32,750 nucleotides of DNA. Source: an uncultured Aurantimonas sp. (GTDB lineage Bacteria; Pseudomonadota; Alphaproteobacteria; Rhizobiales; Rhizobiaceae). Below are positions 8,702 to 16,348 of this stretch, piece by piece (the first letter of the stretch is position 1; each line of letters begins with the position of its first letter). The notes below the pieces were generated by a model that had not been told where the DNA came from, did no database searches, and worked only from the letters and a program-made list of their open reading frames with translations. A program made the translations under genes and the position numbers. The stretch lies in the NCBI GenBank assembly GCA_947488615.1, contig CANKZU010000028.1, forward strand, positions 1 through 32,750. Reading direction: 5' to 3'.

Positions 8702-9190
8702 TCAAGGCCCATCATAGGCCGCCTGCAAGCCGCGGATATCGATCTTCACCATCCGCATCATCGCTTCCATGACCCGGCGCGCCTTGTCCGGATCGTCGTC
8801 CCGCAACATCCTCGGCAGGACCTCCGGCACGATCTGCCACGACAGGCCGAACTTGTCCCTGAGCCAGCCGCACTGGACAGGCGCACCGCCGTCCGCGGTC
8901 AACGCCGCCCAGTAGCGGTCGACCTCCGCCTGCTCCTCGCAGTTCACCGATAGCGAGATCGCATCGTTGAACGGCTCCTGCGGGCCGCCGTTCAGCGCCT
9001 GAAACGACTGTCCGGCAAGGGTGAAATCGACCAGGACCACCGAGCCCGCTTCGCCGCCTGGCCATTCCACGCCCGAACGCATAAGCCGGTCGATGCGCGA
9101 GTCGGGGAACACCGACACGTAGAACGCGGCCGCCGTCTCCGCCTGGCTGTCGAACCACAGGCAACTCGATATTTTCTGCATCTTGGGCAT
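8702..9190 (-). CDS. VOC family protein (PhnB-like, 3-demethylubiquinone-9 3-methyltransferase domain)
   Basis: 162 residues. MPKMQKISSCLWFDSQAETAAAFYVSVFPDSRI is the hallmark N-terminus of PhnB-like VOC proteins. FTLAGQSFQALNGGPQEPFNDAISLSVNC and GWLRDKFGLSWQIVPEVLPRML complete the two beta-alpha-beta-beta-beta modules. The family has a glyoxalase fold; the historical methyltransferase label is not a demonstrated activity. The start has GAAGGAG at a good distance and lies 20 bases after the DUF899 gene. Cytoplasmic. In this context of SRPBCC, DUF899 and a second VOC gene it probably belongs to a stress or xenobiotic response, but the substrate is unknown. Confidence 0.9.
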   Translation of the reverse strand: MPKMQKISSCLWFDSQAETAAAFYVSVFPDSRIDRLMRSGVEWPGGEAGSVVLVDFTLAGQSFQALNGGPQEPFNDAISLSVNCEEQAEVDRYWAALTADGGAPVQCGWLRDKFGLSWQIVPEVLPRMLRDDDPDKARRVMEAMMRMVKIDIRGLQAAYDGP

Positions 9191-9210
9191 TGCGGTGATC
9201 TCCTTCTCGT

Positions 9211-9879
9211 CTACGCGCTTTCGCGCGCCCGGCCATCATCATATTCGTCATGCAGCCGCCACCACTGGTACGGCTCGCTCTGCTCCGTTCCCTCCGGCGC
9301 ATCTTCCCAGCTCTCTTGCCGGCCAAGCGGCGTCAGATCGAGAAAGGTCCAGGGCGTCCCGAGCGTCTCCACCCCGCGACCGGTGGTGAAATAGGTGCGG
9401 TAGATGTCGCCGTCGTCGCGGTAGAAGACGTTGAGGCCGAAACCGGTGGTGACGCCGAAGTCGGCGTTGAAATCGTCCGCCGTCGACACCCAGGGCATGG
9501 TCCAGCCCATACGCCGCTTGAACGCCTCGATCTCGGCGATCGGCGCGCGCGAGACGAAGACGAGCGAAGTGTCGCGGACGTGCAAATGCGCCAGGTGCGG
9601 GATCTGGTCGCCGACCATGCCGCAACCGGAGCAAGGGTCCGGATCGGCGGGTTTGAGCATGTGATGGTAGACGATGAGCTGCCGGCGGCGGTCGAACAGA
9701 TCGTCGAGACTCGCCTTTCCCGACAGCGTATCAAAGGCATACGCCTTCTCGACCTTCTCCCAAGGCAGCCGGCGCCGCTCGGCGGCCAGCCGGTCATGGG
9801 CGTGGGTCAGTTCCTTCTCCTTTGCCAGCAGCGCCTCCTGCGCCCGCAGCCAGTTCTCTCTCGAGACAATATTGCGCAT
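9211..9879 (-). CDS. DUF899 family thioredoxin-like protein
   Basis: 222 residues. DUF899 proteins have a thioredoxin-like fold of unknown reaction. Diagnostic parts: coiled N-terminal helix (ENWLRAQEALLAKEKELTHAHDRLAAERRRLPW), YHHMLKPADPDPCSGCGMVGDQI with a CSGC pair at the place of the redox motif, then VFVSRAPIAEIEAFKRRMGW and a C-terminal WTFLDLTPLGRQE followed by a tyrosine/tryptophan-rich end. The start at 9879 has a GGAGGA Shine-Dalgarno; the frame is open to 9927. Fourth gene of the TetR operon, 100 bases after the preceding VOC gene and 20 before the next. Possible thiol-dependent detoxification role, by inference from the CxxC-like motif. Confidence 0.9.
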   Translation of the reverse strand: MRNIVSRENWLRAQEALLAKEKELTHAHDRLAAERRRLPWEKVEKAYAFDTLSGKASLDDLFDRRRQLIVYHHMLKPADPDPCSGCGMVGDQIPHLAHLHVRDTSLVFVSRAPIAEIEAFKRRMGWTMPWVSTADDFNADFGVTTGFGLNVFYRDDGDIYRTYFTTGRGVETLGTPWTFLDLTPLGRQESWEDAPEGTEQSEPYQWWRLHDEYDDGRARESA

Positions 9880-9979
9880 CGCAGTTTCCTCCGCGTCAGG
9901 GACCGGACGGGATGTTGGCGGCCCCACTTGTTCAGAACGGCAGCCCGTCGCGGCGGTCTTTCAACCGCCGCGACCGCCG

Positions 9980-10456
9980 CTAGCATATCAGCTTGGCCAT
10001 CTCCGCCCGCATCTCCTCGGCGCTGACGTCGCGCTGATGCGTGGCGAGAGACCATTTGTGGCCGAACGGATCCTCGACGACGCCGTAGCGGTCACCCCAG
10101 AACATGTCGGCGACCGGCATCACCACGGTCGCTCCGGCATCGACCGCCCGACCGAACCAGGCATCCACGTCGTCCACCATGAGATGGATGGTGACCGGCG
10201 TCCCCTTCAGATGTTTCGGACCGGTCATGCCCATCTCGACGTTCTCATCGACCAGCATGACCGACGAACCGTTGATGCACAGACTGGCATTGGCGACCTT
10301 GCCGTCCGGCATCGGCAGCAGGAACATCACTTCGGCGTCGAAGGCGCGTCGATAAAATTCGATCGCCTCCGTCGCGCCGGCGCAAACGAGGTGCGGCGTC
10401 ACGGCGTGCATCCGGGCGGCCTGCTCCTGAGGTGAGACTGTTCTGACGGTTTCCAT
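9980..10456 (-). CDS. VOC family protein (PhnB/glyoxalase-like)
   Basis: 158 residues. HAVTPHLVCAGATEAIEFYRRAFDAEVMFLLPMPDGKVANASLCINGSSVMLVDE is the typical first module of PhnB-like proteins (residue 17 on). The second module includes TIHLMVDDVDAWFGRAVDAGATVVMPVADMFWGDRYGVVEDPFGHKWSLATH, with the DPFGHxW block that carries a metal or ligand site in this superfamily. Start 10456 has GGGAGGA at a good distance; the upstream open frame to 10630 lies over the SRPBCC gene and is not family-like. It is 34 bases after the SRPBCC stop. Substrate not predictable. Different subfamily from the VOC protein at 8702, so not a recent duplicate. Confidence 0.92.
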   Translation of the reverse strand: METVRTVSPQEQAARMHAVTPHLVCAGATEAIEFYRRAFDAEVMFLLPMPDGKVANASLCINGSSVMLVDENVEMGMTGPKHLKGTPVTIHLMVDDVDAWFGRAVDAGATVVMPVADMFWGDRYGVVEDPFGHKWSLATHQRDVSAEEMRAEMAKLIC

Positions 10457-10490
10457 GGCTTCTTCCTCCCATTGGTCTTTCTTCGGCGCC

Positions 10491-10964
10491 TCACAACTCG
10501 CGCGCCACCTCCTCGAGCTGCCCGGCGCATCGAGCCCAACCCTCGTGAAAACCCATCTCCTCGTGGGCCTTGCGGTCGGCGGCCGTCCAGTGCCGGGCCG
10601 TCGCGGTGTAGCGCGTCTTCCCGCCCTCATCCGCGAAGGTCAGGGTGACCGTCATGAACGGCTTGTCGGATGGCACCCAAGCGCTGGTGTAGGCATCGGT
10701 GAACACCAGACGCTCATTCTTTACGACCTCGAGATAGACGCCCGGATTGGGATGGTCCTGGCCCTCCGGGCTCCGCATCGTGATGAGGCTGGAGCCACCG
10801 GGCCGCACGTCGAGTTCGGCGCGCGGGGTCGTCCAGGGCTTCGGCGCGAACCATCGTGTCAAAAGCCCCGGCTCGGTCCAGGCCCGGTACACCTTGTCGC
10901 GCGGCGCGTCGATGAGGCGTGTCAGAACCAGTTCGCGATCGTTGTTGCCGGGATTCTGGGTCAT
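10491..10964 (-). CDS. SRPBCC family protein (AHSA1-like)
   Basis: 157 residues of the activator-of-Hsp90-ATPase homologue 1-like branch of the START/Bet v1 fold, a hydrophobic ligand-binding cup. Family sequence: RELVLTRLIDAPRDKVYRAWTEPGLLTRWFAPKPWTT, then ELDVRPGG, TDAY, VTLTFADEGGKTRYTATARH and the closing FHEGWARCAGQLEEVA. Bacterial members are frequently encoded right after an ArsR or TetR regulator. Here the ATG overlaps the tetR stop as ATGA (10961-10964), indicating translational coupling. AGGGAGGA precedes the start. The ligand is unknown; Hsp90 regulation is not implied for bacterial members. Confidence 0.9.
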   Translation of the reverse strand: MTQNPGNNDRELVLTRLIDAPRDKVYRAWTEPGLLTRWFAPKPWTTPRAELDVRPGGSSLITMRSPEGQDHPNPGVYLEVVKNERLVFTDAYTSAWVPSDKPFMTVTLTFADEGGKTRYTATARHWTAADRKAHEEMGFHEGWARCAGQLEEVAREL

Positions 10965-11587
10965 GTTTCGCTTCCTCCCTGTGGGTGTTTGAACAGCATT
11001 TCGAGATATCGCCGCAGATGGTCGAGGCTCTCGGCCGCCACCCTCGGGCCGCCCGTCGCCTTGGCCAGCAACAGCGCGCCCTGGATCACCACCTGGGTGT
11101 GGAGCGCCAGGCTCTCGGCGGTCCAGTCAGCTTCGATGCCGTGCTCGCGCATCGCCTCGGCGATGTCGGCTTCCAGCACCTTGGCGTGGCCGACGATGCT
11201 CGCCTCGCAGGCCTCCCGGATCGCCGGATAGGTGGCGAAGGTCTCCTGCACCATGGTGCCGACCAGGCAGGTGTACTCGGGCAGTTCGCCCTTAAGAATC
11301 GCCTTGCGGAAATCGACATAGCCCAGCAGCCGGTCGAGCGGGTCGGGCAGGTCGCGATACGGCGCGGCGTCGAAGAGCGCGCCGGTCATCGTCGACCAAT
11401 GGTCGGCGGCGGCGACCGCGAGGTCTTCCTTGGTCTTGAAGTGATGGAAAAAGGCGCCCTTGGTCACCCCCGCCGACTGGCAGATGTCGTCCACTGTCGT
11501 GGCCGAGTAGCCCTTGCCACGAATGACCGCCAGCGAGGCTTCCAGCAGCTTGCCTCTCGCGCCGGTGGGGATGTCGGTTGATGCCAT
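10961..11587 (-). CDS. TetR/AcrR family transcriptional regulator
   Basis: 208 residues. N-terminal DNA-binding domain (residues 10-57): ARGKLLEASLAVIRGKGYSATTVDDICQSAGVTKGAFFHHFKTKEDLA, an unmistakable TetR helix-turn-helix. The ligand domain contains YTCLVGTMVQE, with Cys107 at a position reminiscent of the Cys-containing stretch of NemR-like electrophile sensors; that functional link is inference. The frame opens at 11611, but GAGGAG ahead of 11587 fixes the start; a longer start would lie inside the palindromic operator. It heads a six-gene operon and lies next to a 26-bp palindrome, so autorepression and control of the downstream genes is likely. Confidence 0.93.
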   Translation of the reverse strand: MASTDIPTGARGKLLEASLAVIRGKGYSATTVDDICQSAGVTKGAFFHHFKTKEDLAVAAADHWSTMTGALFDAAPYRDLPDPLDRLLGYVDFRKAILKGELPEYTCLVGTMVQETFATYPAIREACEASIVGHAKVLEADIAEAMREHGIEADWTAESLALHTQVVIQGALLLAKATGGPRVAAESLDHLRRYLEMLFKHPQGGSET

Positions 11588-11605
11588 GAAAGCTCTCCTC
11601 ACCAT

Positions 11606-11631
11606 CGACATACCAACCGGTTGGTATGTCG
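11606..11631. promoter_or_regulatory. 26-bp perfect palindrome, probable TetR operator
   Basis: Bases 11606-11631 form an uninterrupted palindrome centred on CCGG; each half reads CGACATACCAACC outward to centre. It lies 18 bases upstream of the tetR start codon, where it would cover the promoter or 5' end of the operon transcript. Length, symmetry and place match TetR-family operators. The GST gene (start 11896) reads away on the other side and could also be affected. Confidence 0.85.
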
Positions 11632-11895
11632 TCTAGACGCTTTTTCGCTTGTGTCGTATTTTTCTGCCTGTCGGAGGGTCCGGGTGTGGGAGCGCTCCCG
11701 CCCGAGAAGCTGCTCACAAGCGGGGCCATCGGGGTCTGGTAATCGCACGCAGGGGGCCGGAAGATCGTCGGGCACCATCGTACTGAGATCGGCGATTCCA
11801 ATGGGTGCGTTCACGGAAATGAATTGGTCACCGACGCTCCGCTACGCCACGATTGCGGCCAGCGATTATCGCCACCTGAGAAGGGCTATCTTTCG

Positions 11896-12507
11896 ATGAT
11901 CACCATCCATGGCATGCAGGACTCGGGCAATTGCTACAAGCCGCGGCTGTTGCTGGCACTGCTCGGAAAACCGTTCCGCCACGTCGAAGTGAATTCCCTC
12001 GATGGCTCGACACAGCGGCCGGAATTTCTCGCTCTCAACCCCATCGCCAAGGTACCCGTGCTGGAGTTGCAGGACGGGCGGACGCTGCCGGAATCCAACG
12101 CCATCCTGGCCTATCTTGGCGAGGGTAGCGCGTTCGTCCCCGCCGATCGCTTCGAGCGTGCGCAGATGCTGTCCTGGATGTTCTTCGAGCAATACAGCCA
12201 CGAGCCTACCGTCGCGGTGCGGCGCTCGCTGCTCGTCCACCCGGAAATGGCGGATGTCGCGACGCCGGAGCGGCTGGCGGCAACGCTCGACGGCGGCAAC
12301 AAGGCGCTCGCCGTCATGGAAGGGGCACTGGCGAAGGCCGACTGGTTGGTCGGCGGCGCGCCCAGCCTCGCCGACATCGCGCTCTACGCTTACACCCACA
12401 GGGCTGCCGAGGGCGGGTTCGATCTGGTGGACTTTCCGGGTATCCGCGCCTGGCTCGCCCGGATCGAGGCTTTGCCCGGCTACCGGCCGCTCGACTGGCT
12501 GCCCTGA
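11896..12507 (+). CDS. Glutathione S-transferase family protein
   Basis: 203 residues. The thioredoxin-like N-terminal domain begins MITIHGMQDSGNCYKPRLLLALLGKPFRHVEVN, continues with the cis-Pro block KVPVLELQDGRTLPESNAILAYLGEGS (ES pair that binds the gamma-glutamyl part of glutathione). The helical C-terminal domain includes WLVGGAPSLADIALYAYTH with the conserved N-capping SxADI. The catalytic residue is probably Ser or Cys in DSGNCYK, as in bacterial beta/nu-like enzymes; the subclass is uncertain. Start 11896 is chosen because family similarity begins there; the frame is open to 11824. Converges with mscS (16 bases between stops). Its closeness to the TetR operon fits a detoxification role. 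Confidence 0.9.
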   Translation: MITIHGMQDSGNCYKPRLLLALLGKPFRHVEVNSLDGSTQRPEFLALNPIAKVPVLELQDGRTLPESNAILAYLGEGSAFVPADRFERAQMLSWMFFEQYSHEPTVAVRRSLLVHPEMADVATPERLAATLDGGNKALAVMEGALAKADWLVGGAPSLADIALYAYTHRAAEGGFDLVDFPGIRAWLARIEALPGYRPLDWLP

Positions 12508-12523
12508 ACCCGCTCGTCGTCGT

Positions 12524-13576
12524 TCACGCTTCCTCCGGCTGCCCGTCGGCCTTTCCGCGCCGCGCCTCGATCTCACGCGCCGGGCGTGGCGGCTCACCCT
12601 TCGCCGGCTTCGGCCAGCCCTCGCGCTGGCGGCCGCGCACACCGTCGAGCTCTTCCGTCTGATCATGGAACAACAGCACCTGCGTGTCGAAAGGCATATC
12701 GATCCCGGCCTTGTCGAGCGACGTCTTGATCGCCTCCAGCGCAGCCGCCTGGGTGTGGACGACATCAGTGCGCTCTGAATTGGTCCACCAGCGCACGCGA
12801 AGGTTCACCGTCGAGGCGGCCAGCTCCCAGACCAGCACTTCGGATTTCGGGTCCATTTCGACGCCCGGCGTTTCGGCCAGCGCGGCTAGGATCGCTCTTC
12901 GCGCCGTGGCGACGTCGTCGCCATAACCGATGCCGACGTCATACTGCGAACGGCGCATCGTGTGCGCCGTATTGACCGTAACGGCGTTGGAATAGACATC
13001 GGCATTAGGAATGATCACCCGGCGGCGGTCATAAGTGGTGATGATCGTCGCGCGCGTCTCGATCCACTCGACCGTCCCCTCATAGCCGTTGACGATGATC
13101 TGGTCGCCGACCTCGAACGGCTGGCGGATCAGCAGCAGCAGCCCGGCCAGCCAGTTCTGCAGGATGTCCTTGAAGGCAAAGCCGATCGCCACCGAGCCAA
13201 TGCCGAGCCCGGCGACCAGATCGCCCGGCTTCAACGACGGGATCACGATGGTCAGCGCCAGCAGCACGCCGAAAAGGACAATGATCCATTTCAGGAACGA
13301 GCCCAACACTTCGCCGAGATTGTCGCGGTCGCGGCGTTTGGCCCAGGCGTTGAAGCCACGCCCGACCAGCCAGCCGATTCCCCAGAACAATGCCAGCAGG
13401 ACGAGCGCGACGACGATGTTCGGCAACAGTTTCTGAAAGCCGATGACCCATGCCTCGATCTTGCCGAGGGCGAAGGCCGGGTCGATTTCGACCGCTTGCT
13501 CGACCGTCTCAGGCGCCTCGGCGGCGGGCGCAGTCGCGGTCCCGGTCCCGGCTTCCTGGGCGAAGGCATCGAACAT
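12524..13576 (-). CDS. Small-conductance mechanosensitive channel, MscS family
   Basis: 350 residues. Residues about 50-70 and 90-115 are hydrophobic helices; the pore-lining third helix is LVAGLGIGSVAIGFAFKDILQNWLAGLLLLIRQPFEVGD, with the Gly/Ala packing pattern, FAFKD turn and QPF-xVGD entry to the beta domain typical of MscS. The middle domain contains GTVEWIETRATIITTYDRRRVIIPNADVYSNAV. The C-terminal cytoplasmic part ends in a basic, proline-rich tail. The N-terminal 45 residues are Ala/Pro/Glu-rich without a clear signal peptide. Inner membrane; it should release solutes on osmotic downshock. No strong Shine-Dalgarno before 13576; it is divergent from the DUF1499 gene. Confidence 0.93.
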   Translation of the reverse strand: MFDAFAQEAGTGTATAPAAEAPETVEQAVEIDPAFALGKIEAWVIGFQKLLPNIVVALVLLALFWGIGWLVGRGFNAWAKRRDRDNLGEVLGSFLKWIIVLFGVLLALTIVIPSLKPGDLVAGLGIGSVAIGFAFKDILQNWLAGLLLLIRQPFEVGDQIIVNGYEGTVEWIETRATIITTYDRRRVIIPNADVYSNAVTVNTAHTMRRSQYDVGIGYGDDVATARRAILAALAETPGVEMDPKSEVLVWELAASTVNLRVRWWTNSERTDVVHTQAAALEAIKTSLDKAGIDMPFDTQVLLFHDQTEELDGVRGRQREGWPKPAKGEPPRPAREIEARRGKADGQPEEA

Positions 13577-13737
13577 GGCGGCTGTCTCGTTTTTCCGGAA
13601 CGTTGGATATAAGGCGCGGCGGTGGCGGACAGCTTTGAAACCGTCTGCTCCGCAACGGATGCCCGCTCCGATCGTTCCTGCGGCAAATTCGTCGGCCTCC
13701 GCATATCGGCCGATCCCCGCCGCCCGAAAGGCCCGCC

Positions 13738-14241
13738 ATGACAGTTCTGCGTTGGTTTGCCCTGATGGCCGTCGCCCTGGCGCTTCTCGCCCTCGGCGGC
13801 TTCTTCCTGACTGGCCCCGAGCGCGTCTGGGAGCGGCTCGGCGGCCTGGCCGACCAGGGCGTTATCGACTTCTCGGACCTCTCCCGCAGCCCTACTTCCA
13901 ACGATGCCCTCGCCTGTTCGCCGGGCGCCTGTCCGGGCGAGATCGACGTCGCACTGCCGCTTTATGCGGATGCACCGGCGGCCCTCCTCGCCCGCCTCGA
14001 CGCGGCCGTCCTCGCCGATCGCAACGTCGCCCGCGTCGATGACGGCGGTCGGCGGGACTATCGCCGCTATGTCGCCCGCACCCCGCTCCTGCGGTTTCCC
14101 GACACGATCGACGCCGAGGCGGTGCCCGGCGGCGGCGGTACGCGGCTGCGGCTTTATTCGCGCTCGCTTCTCGGGGCGAGCGACTTTGGCGCCAATGCCG
14201 AGCGGCTGAATGCCTGGGCGGGGTTCTTGCAGAAAGGCTGA
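13738..14241 (+). CDS. DUF1499 family protein
   Basis: 167 residues. An N-terminal hydrophobic helix (residues 5-26, WFALMAVALALLALGGFFLTG) anchors it in the inner membrane or acts as an uncleaved signal. The DUF1499 domain follows: SRSPTSNDALACSPGAC (the family's early Pro-Asn and Cys), a middle RTPLLRFPDTIDAEAV, and the closing block RLRLYSRSLLGASDFGANAERLNAWAGFL, the most conserved part of the family. Function is not known. The start ATG is preceded by GAAAGG. Alone in its unit between divergent mscS and the DMT exporter. Confidence 0.85.
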   Translation: MTVLRWFALMAVALALLALGGFFLTGPERVWERLGGLADQGVIDFSDLSRSPTSNDALACSPGACPGEIDVALPLYADAPAALLARLDAAVLADRNVARVDDGGRRDYRRYVARTPLLRFPDTIDAEAVPGGGGTRLRLYSRSLLGASDFGANAERLNAWAGFLQKG

Positions 14242-14344
14242 GCGCCGGCCGTAGCTGTCGATCCCCTTGCCGCCCCGCCCGACCCTTGCGTTCGCTTCTT
14301 CCAGACGCTAGCCCGGCCGGACCGTAACCTTACCCGCCTTGCCG

Positions 14345-15259
14345 ATGTCCCGCCTTCGCGCCAATCTGTTGCTGCTGCTCGCCGGTGCCGTCTGGGGCAT
14401 GGGCTTCGTCGCCCAGTCGACGGCGATGGAAGACGTTGGCCCGTGGACCTTCACCGCGGCGAAATTCGCTCTCGCCACACTCTCCGTCCTGCCCTTCGCC
14501 CTGCGCGAATCCGGCCGCGCCAAATCCCCGCTTCCCAGGGGAGCGCCCGCCGGCTTCGTCGCCATCGGCGTCATGCTGTTCGTGGCCTCGATCCTCCAGC
14601 AGATCGGCATCGTCACCACCTCGGTTACCAATGCCGGCTTCCTCACCGGGCTTTATGTCGTCTTCACGCCATTCCTAGCCCTCGTCATCTTGCGCCATCG
14701 CGCCCATTGGGTGGTCTGGCCTTCGGCGATCGCTGCTTTTGGCGGCATCGTGCTGCTTGGCGGCGGCAGCGTTTCGGCGCTGAATTCCGGCGACATCCTG
14801 ATGATCGTCTGCGCCGTGTTCTGGGCGCTGCAGATCCTTCTCGTCGGGATCTTCGCCGGCCCCAGCGGGCGCCCCTACACGCTGTCGGCGGTGCAGTTCG
14901 CCGTGACGACGGCGCTCGCCGCGCTCGGCGCGCTGATCCTCGAGGCGCCGTCCCTTGCCTCGCTCTTCGCCGCCTGGCCGGAGATCGTCTATGGCGGCGT
15001 GTTCGCATCGGGGTTGGCGTTCACGCTGCAGATCATCGGCCAACGCCATACGACGGCGCCGCAGGCGGCGATCTTCCTGTCGTCCGAAGCGCTGTTCGCC
15101 GCGCTGTTCGGCGTGATCATGCTGGGCGAGCGGATCGCCGCGATCGGGCTGATCGGCTGCGCGCTGATCTTCGCGGCGATGCTCGCGGTCGAGCTGGTGC
15201 CAATGTATCGGCCTGCAGCAGGGCCGGCCGAACTCCCGACACCGCACGAGAGCGGCTAA
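14345..15259 (+). CDS. DMT superfamily (EamA) transporter
   Basis: 304 residues with about ten transmembrane segments in two EamA repeats. The first repeat starts LLLLLAGAVWGMGFVAQSTAMEDVGPWTFTAAKFALA with the conserved WGxxF. The second includes GDILMIVCAVFWALQILLVG and the closing FLSSEALFAALFGVIMLGERIAAIGLIGCALIFAAML (E..FA...G...LGE, a signature of the family). Substrate is not predictable; members export amino acids, metabolites or drugs. The frame begins at a TTG (14339), but ATG 14345 is the simpler start; neither has a clear ribosome site. Unlike the DMT gene at 2720-3738 this one is intact, and the two are not close paralogues. Confidence 0.9.
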   Translation: MSRLRANLLLLLAGAVWGMGFVAQSTAMEDVGPWTFTAAKFALATLSVLPFALRESGRAKSPLPRGAPAGFVAIGVMLFVASILQQIGIVTTSVTNAGFLTGLYVVFTPFLALVILRHRAHWVVWPSAIAAFGGIVLLGGGSVSALNSGDILMIVCAVFWALQILLVGIFAGPSGRPYTLSAVQFAVTTALAALGALILEAPSLASLFAAWPEIVYGGVFASGLAFTLQIIGQRHTTAPQAAIFLSSEALFAALFGVIMLGERIAAIGLIGCALIFAAMLAVELVPMYRPAAGPAELPTPHESG

Positions 15260-15287
15260 ACGGCGCCTGCCGTCATGGCCAGGCGCT

Positions 15288-15713
15288 CTATCCGGTCTTG
15301 CTTGTCGGGTTCGCGCGACACGGGTGGGTCAGTTCGGGCCGAAAAAACAGGCCCGCCTTGAGGCTCTCGCCGATCCGGTCGGCCTTGAGATGGAAGATCG
15401 CGGCGATTCCGGGCGGGAAGCGGCGGCTCGTCGTCGCACGCCAGATTCCCAGCCAGCGGTCGAACATCCCCGGATCGATTTCGTCAAGATGTCTGCGATG
15501 GGCGGCGAAAGGATTGCCCTTGTAAGCGCCCGAGCCCAGCATCACCGACGACCAGAACGCCGCCAGGCGCTCTAGATGCGCCGGCCAATCGTCGATCGCC
15601 CGCTCGAAGATCGGACCGAGGACCTCGTCCTCGCGCACCAAGCCGTAGAACTCGGCCAGCAATTCGCGAAGCTCGCTGTCGCTCACGGGCTGTGCGTCGG
15701 ACACCTGAAGCAT
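15288..15713 (-). CDS. Group III truncated haemoglobin
   Basis: 141 residues. ELLAEFYGLVREDEVLGPIFERAIDDWPAHLERLAAFWSSVMLGSGAYKGNPFAAHRRHL is diagnostic for trHb3: Tyr23 at B10, aromatic positions of the B/CD region, FWSSVMLG in helix E and the proximal His in AHRRHL (His72, or His75). FDRWLGIWRATTSRRFP and ADRIGESL complete the helices. Such proteins bind oxygen and NO and are often under NsrR control. An NsrR-like operator lies at 15757-15786 just upstream and a broken nsrR is divergent from it, so expression may now be derepressed or controlled in trans. AGGTGA precedes the start. Confidence 0.92.
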   Translation of the reverse strand: MLQVSDAQPVSDSELRELLAEFYGLVREDEVLGPIFERAIDDWPAHLERLAAFWSSVMLGSGAYKGNPFAAHRRHLDEIDPGMFDRWLGIWRATTSRRFPPGIAAIFHLKADRIGESLKAGLFFRPELTHPCRANPTSKTG

Positions 15714-15756
15714 CGGTTCACCTGTCGCTCTGTCGGTCGCGTCCTAACACGCTGGA

Positions 15757-15786
15757 CTAAACATGCAAATGGAATATATGTTTTAG
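15757..15786. promoter_or_regulatory. NsrR-type operator between haemoglobin gene and nsrR remnant
   Basis: An AT-rich dyad in GC-rich surroundings: left arm CTAAACATGCAAAT, right arm ATATATGTTTTAG, symmetric except for one base of length difference. Each half resembles the NsrR half-site AAGATGYATTT known from proteobacteria. Its place, 43 bases upstream of the trHb start and 27 upstream of the nsrR remnant, is what a shared NO-responsive operator would have. Factor assignment is inference from the half-site and from neighbours. Confidence 0.65.
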
Positions 15787-15812
15787 CGAACGGATCGAAG
15801 GCGAGCTGTCGC

Positions 15813-16006
15813 ATGCACCTCACCCGCTACACCGACTATGCGCTGCGCGTTATGATCTATCAGGCTGCGCGGCCGCATACGCTTTGCTCATCGGCGAGAT
15901 TTCCAAGGCTTACGGCGTTTCCTACAACCATCTCACGAAGGTGGTCCACGAAGTTGGCAACGCTGGCTGCGGCTCCGCTGCCCGCCGGCGTGGAGGCTTG
16001 ACATGA
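15813..16006 (+). pseudogene. nsrR-like Rrf2 family regulator, frameshifted
   Basis: The first 26 codons read MHLTRYTDYALRVMIYQAAR then PHTLCS, the exact N-terminus of Rrf2/NsrR regulators. At about 15889 one base is missing; the next frame continues with IGEISKAYGVSYNHLTKVVHEVGNAG, the recognition-helix region of NsrR. A second disturbance follows near 15970 (expected WLRS.RGRGGGL reads GCGSAARRRGGLT) and a stop comes at 16004. The Cys-rich FeS-binding C-terminal half of a ~145-residue NsrR is missing altogether. The gene is therefore dead. It is divergent from trHb3 across an NsrR-like operator. Single sequencing errors could explain the first shift but not the lost C-terminal half. Confidence 0.85.
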
Positions 16007-16278
16007 CCGATCTGATCCCCCTTTCCGCGGACGTGGAGGTCGATGGCGCCGCGATCGCCCATGCCTTCCATGTCCCAGTCCCGTTTTTCATGGCCGAGAT
16101 GCGACGTGGCAATGTGCGTGGCACGGTCGAACGCGGTGTCGGAGAGGATGCCGGGCGGCACCGGCTGATCTTTCGTTACCGCGGACGGAAGCTCGTGATC
16201 CTCCGCCAGCCTGACGGACGCCTTGTCACCGAAGCACCGGGCGACCCGACCTCCGCGCCGGACACGCGCGGGTCGTAA
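16003..16278 (+). CDS. DUF6522 family protein
   Basis: 91 residues. Sequence LSADVEVDGAAIAHAFHVPVPFFMAEMRRGNVRGTVERGVGEDAGRHRLIFRYRGRKLVILRQPDGRLV matches what I know of DUF6522 small proteins, which have a VERGxxEDxGRxRLTF core and occur beside nitrate/NO-respiration genes. Reaction unknown, soluble. The ATG overlaps the terminal TGA of the nsrR remnant (ATGA, 16003-16006), so it may once have been translationally coupled to it. The frame is intact and ends in a Pro/Thr-rich tail. It could be a survivor of a lost denitrification or NO-detoxification cluster. Confidence 0.7.
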   Translation: MTDLIPLSADVEVDGAAIAHAFHVPVPFFMAEMRRGNVRGTVERGVGEDAGRHRLIFRYRGRKLVILRQPDGRLVTEAPGDPTSAPDTRGS

Positions 16279-16348
16279 CGAGGCCCGTCGTGGCTGCGCG
16301 CCGAGGCCTAGCGGCCGGACTTCGGCGAAACACACCGCGTGAAAGGTC

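Noticed and set aside
11688..11699. GGGAGCGCTCCC palindrome
   Set aside because: Short, in GC-rich DNA between tetR and the GST gene, no T run and no clear promoter; chance is sufficient.
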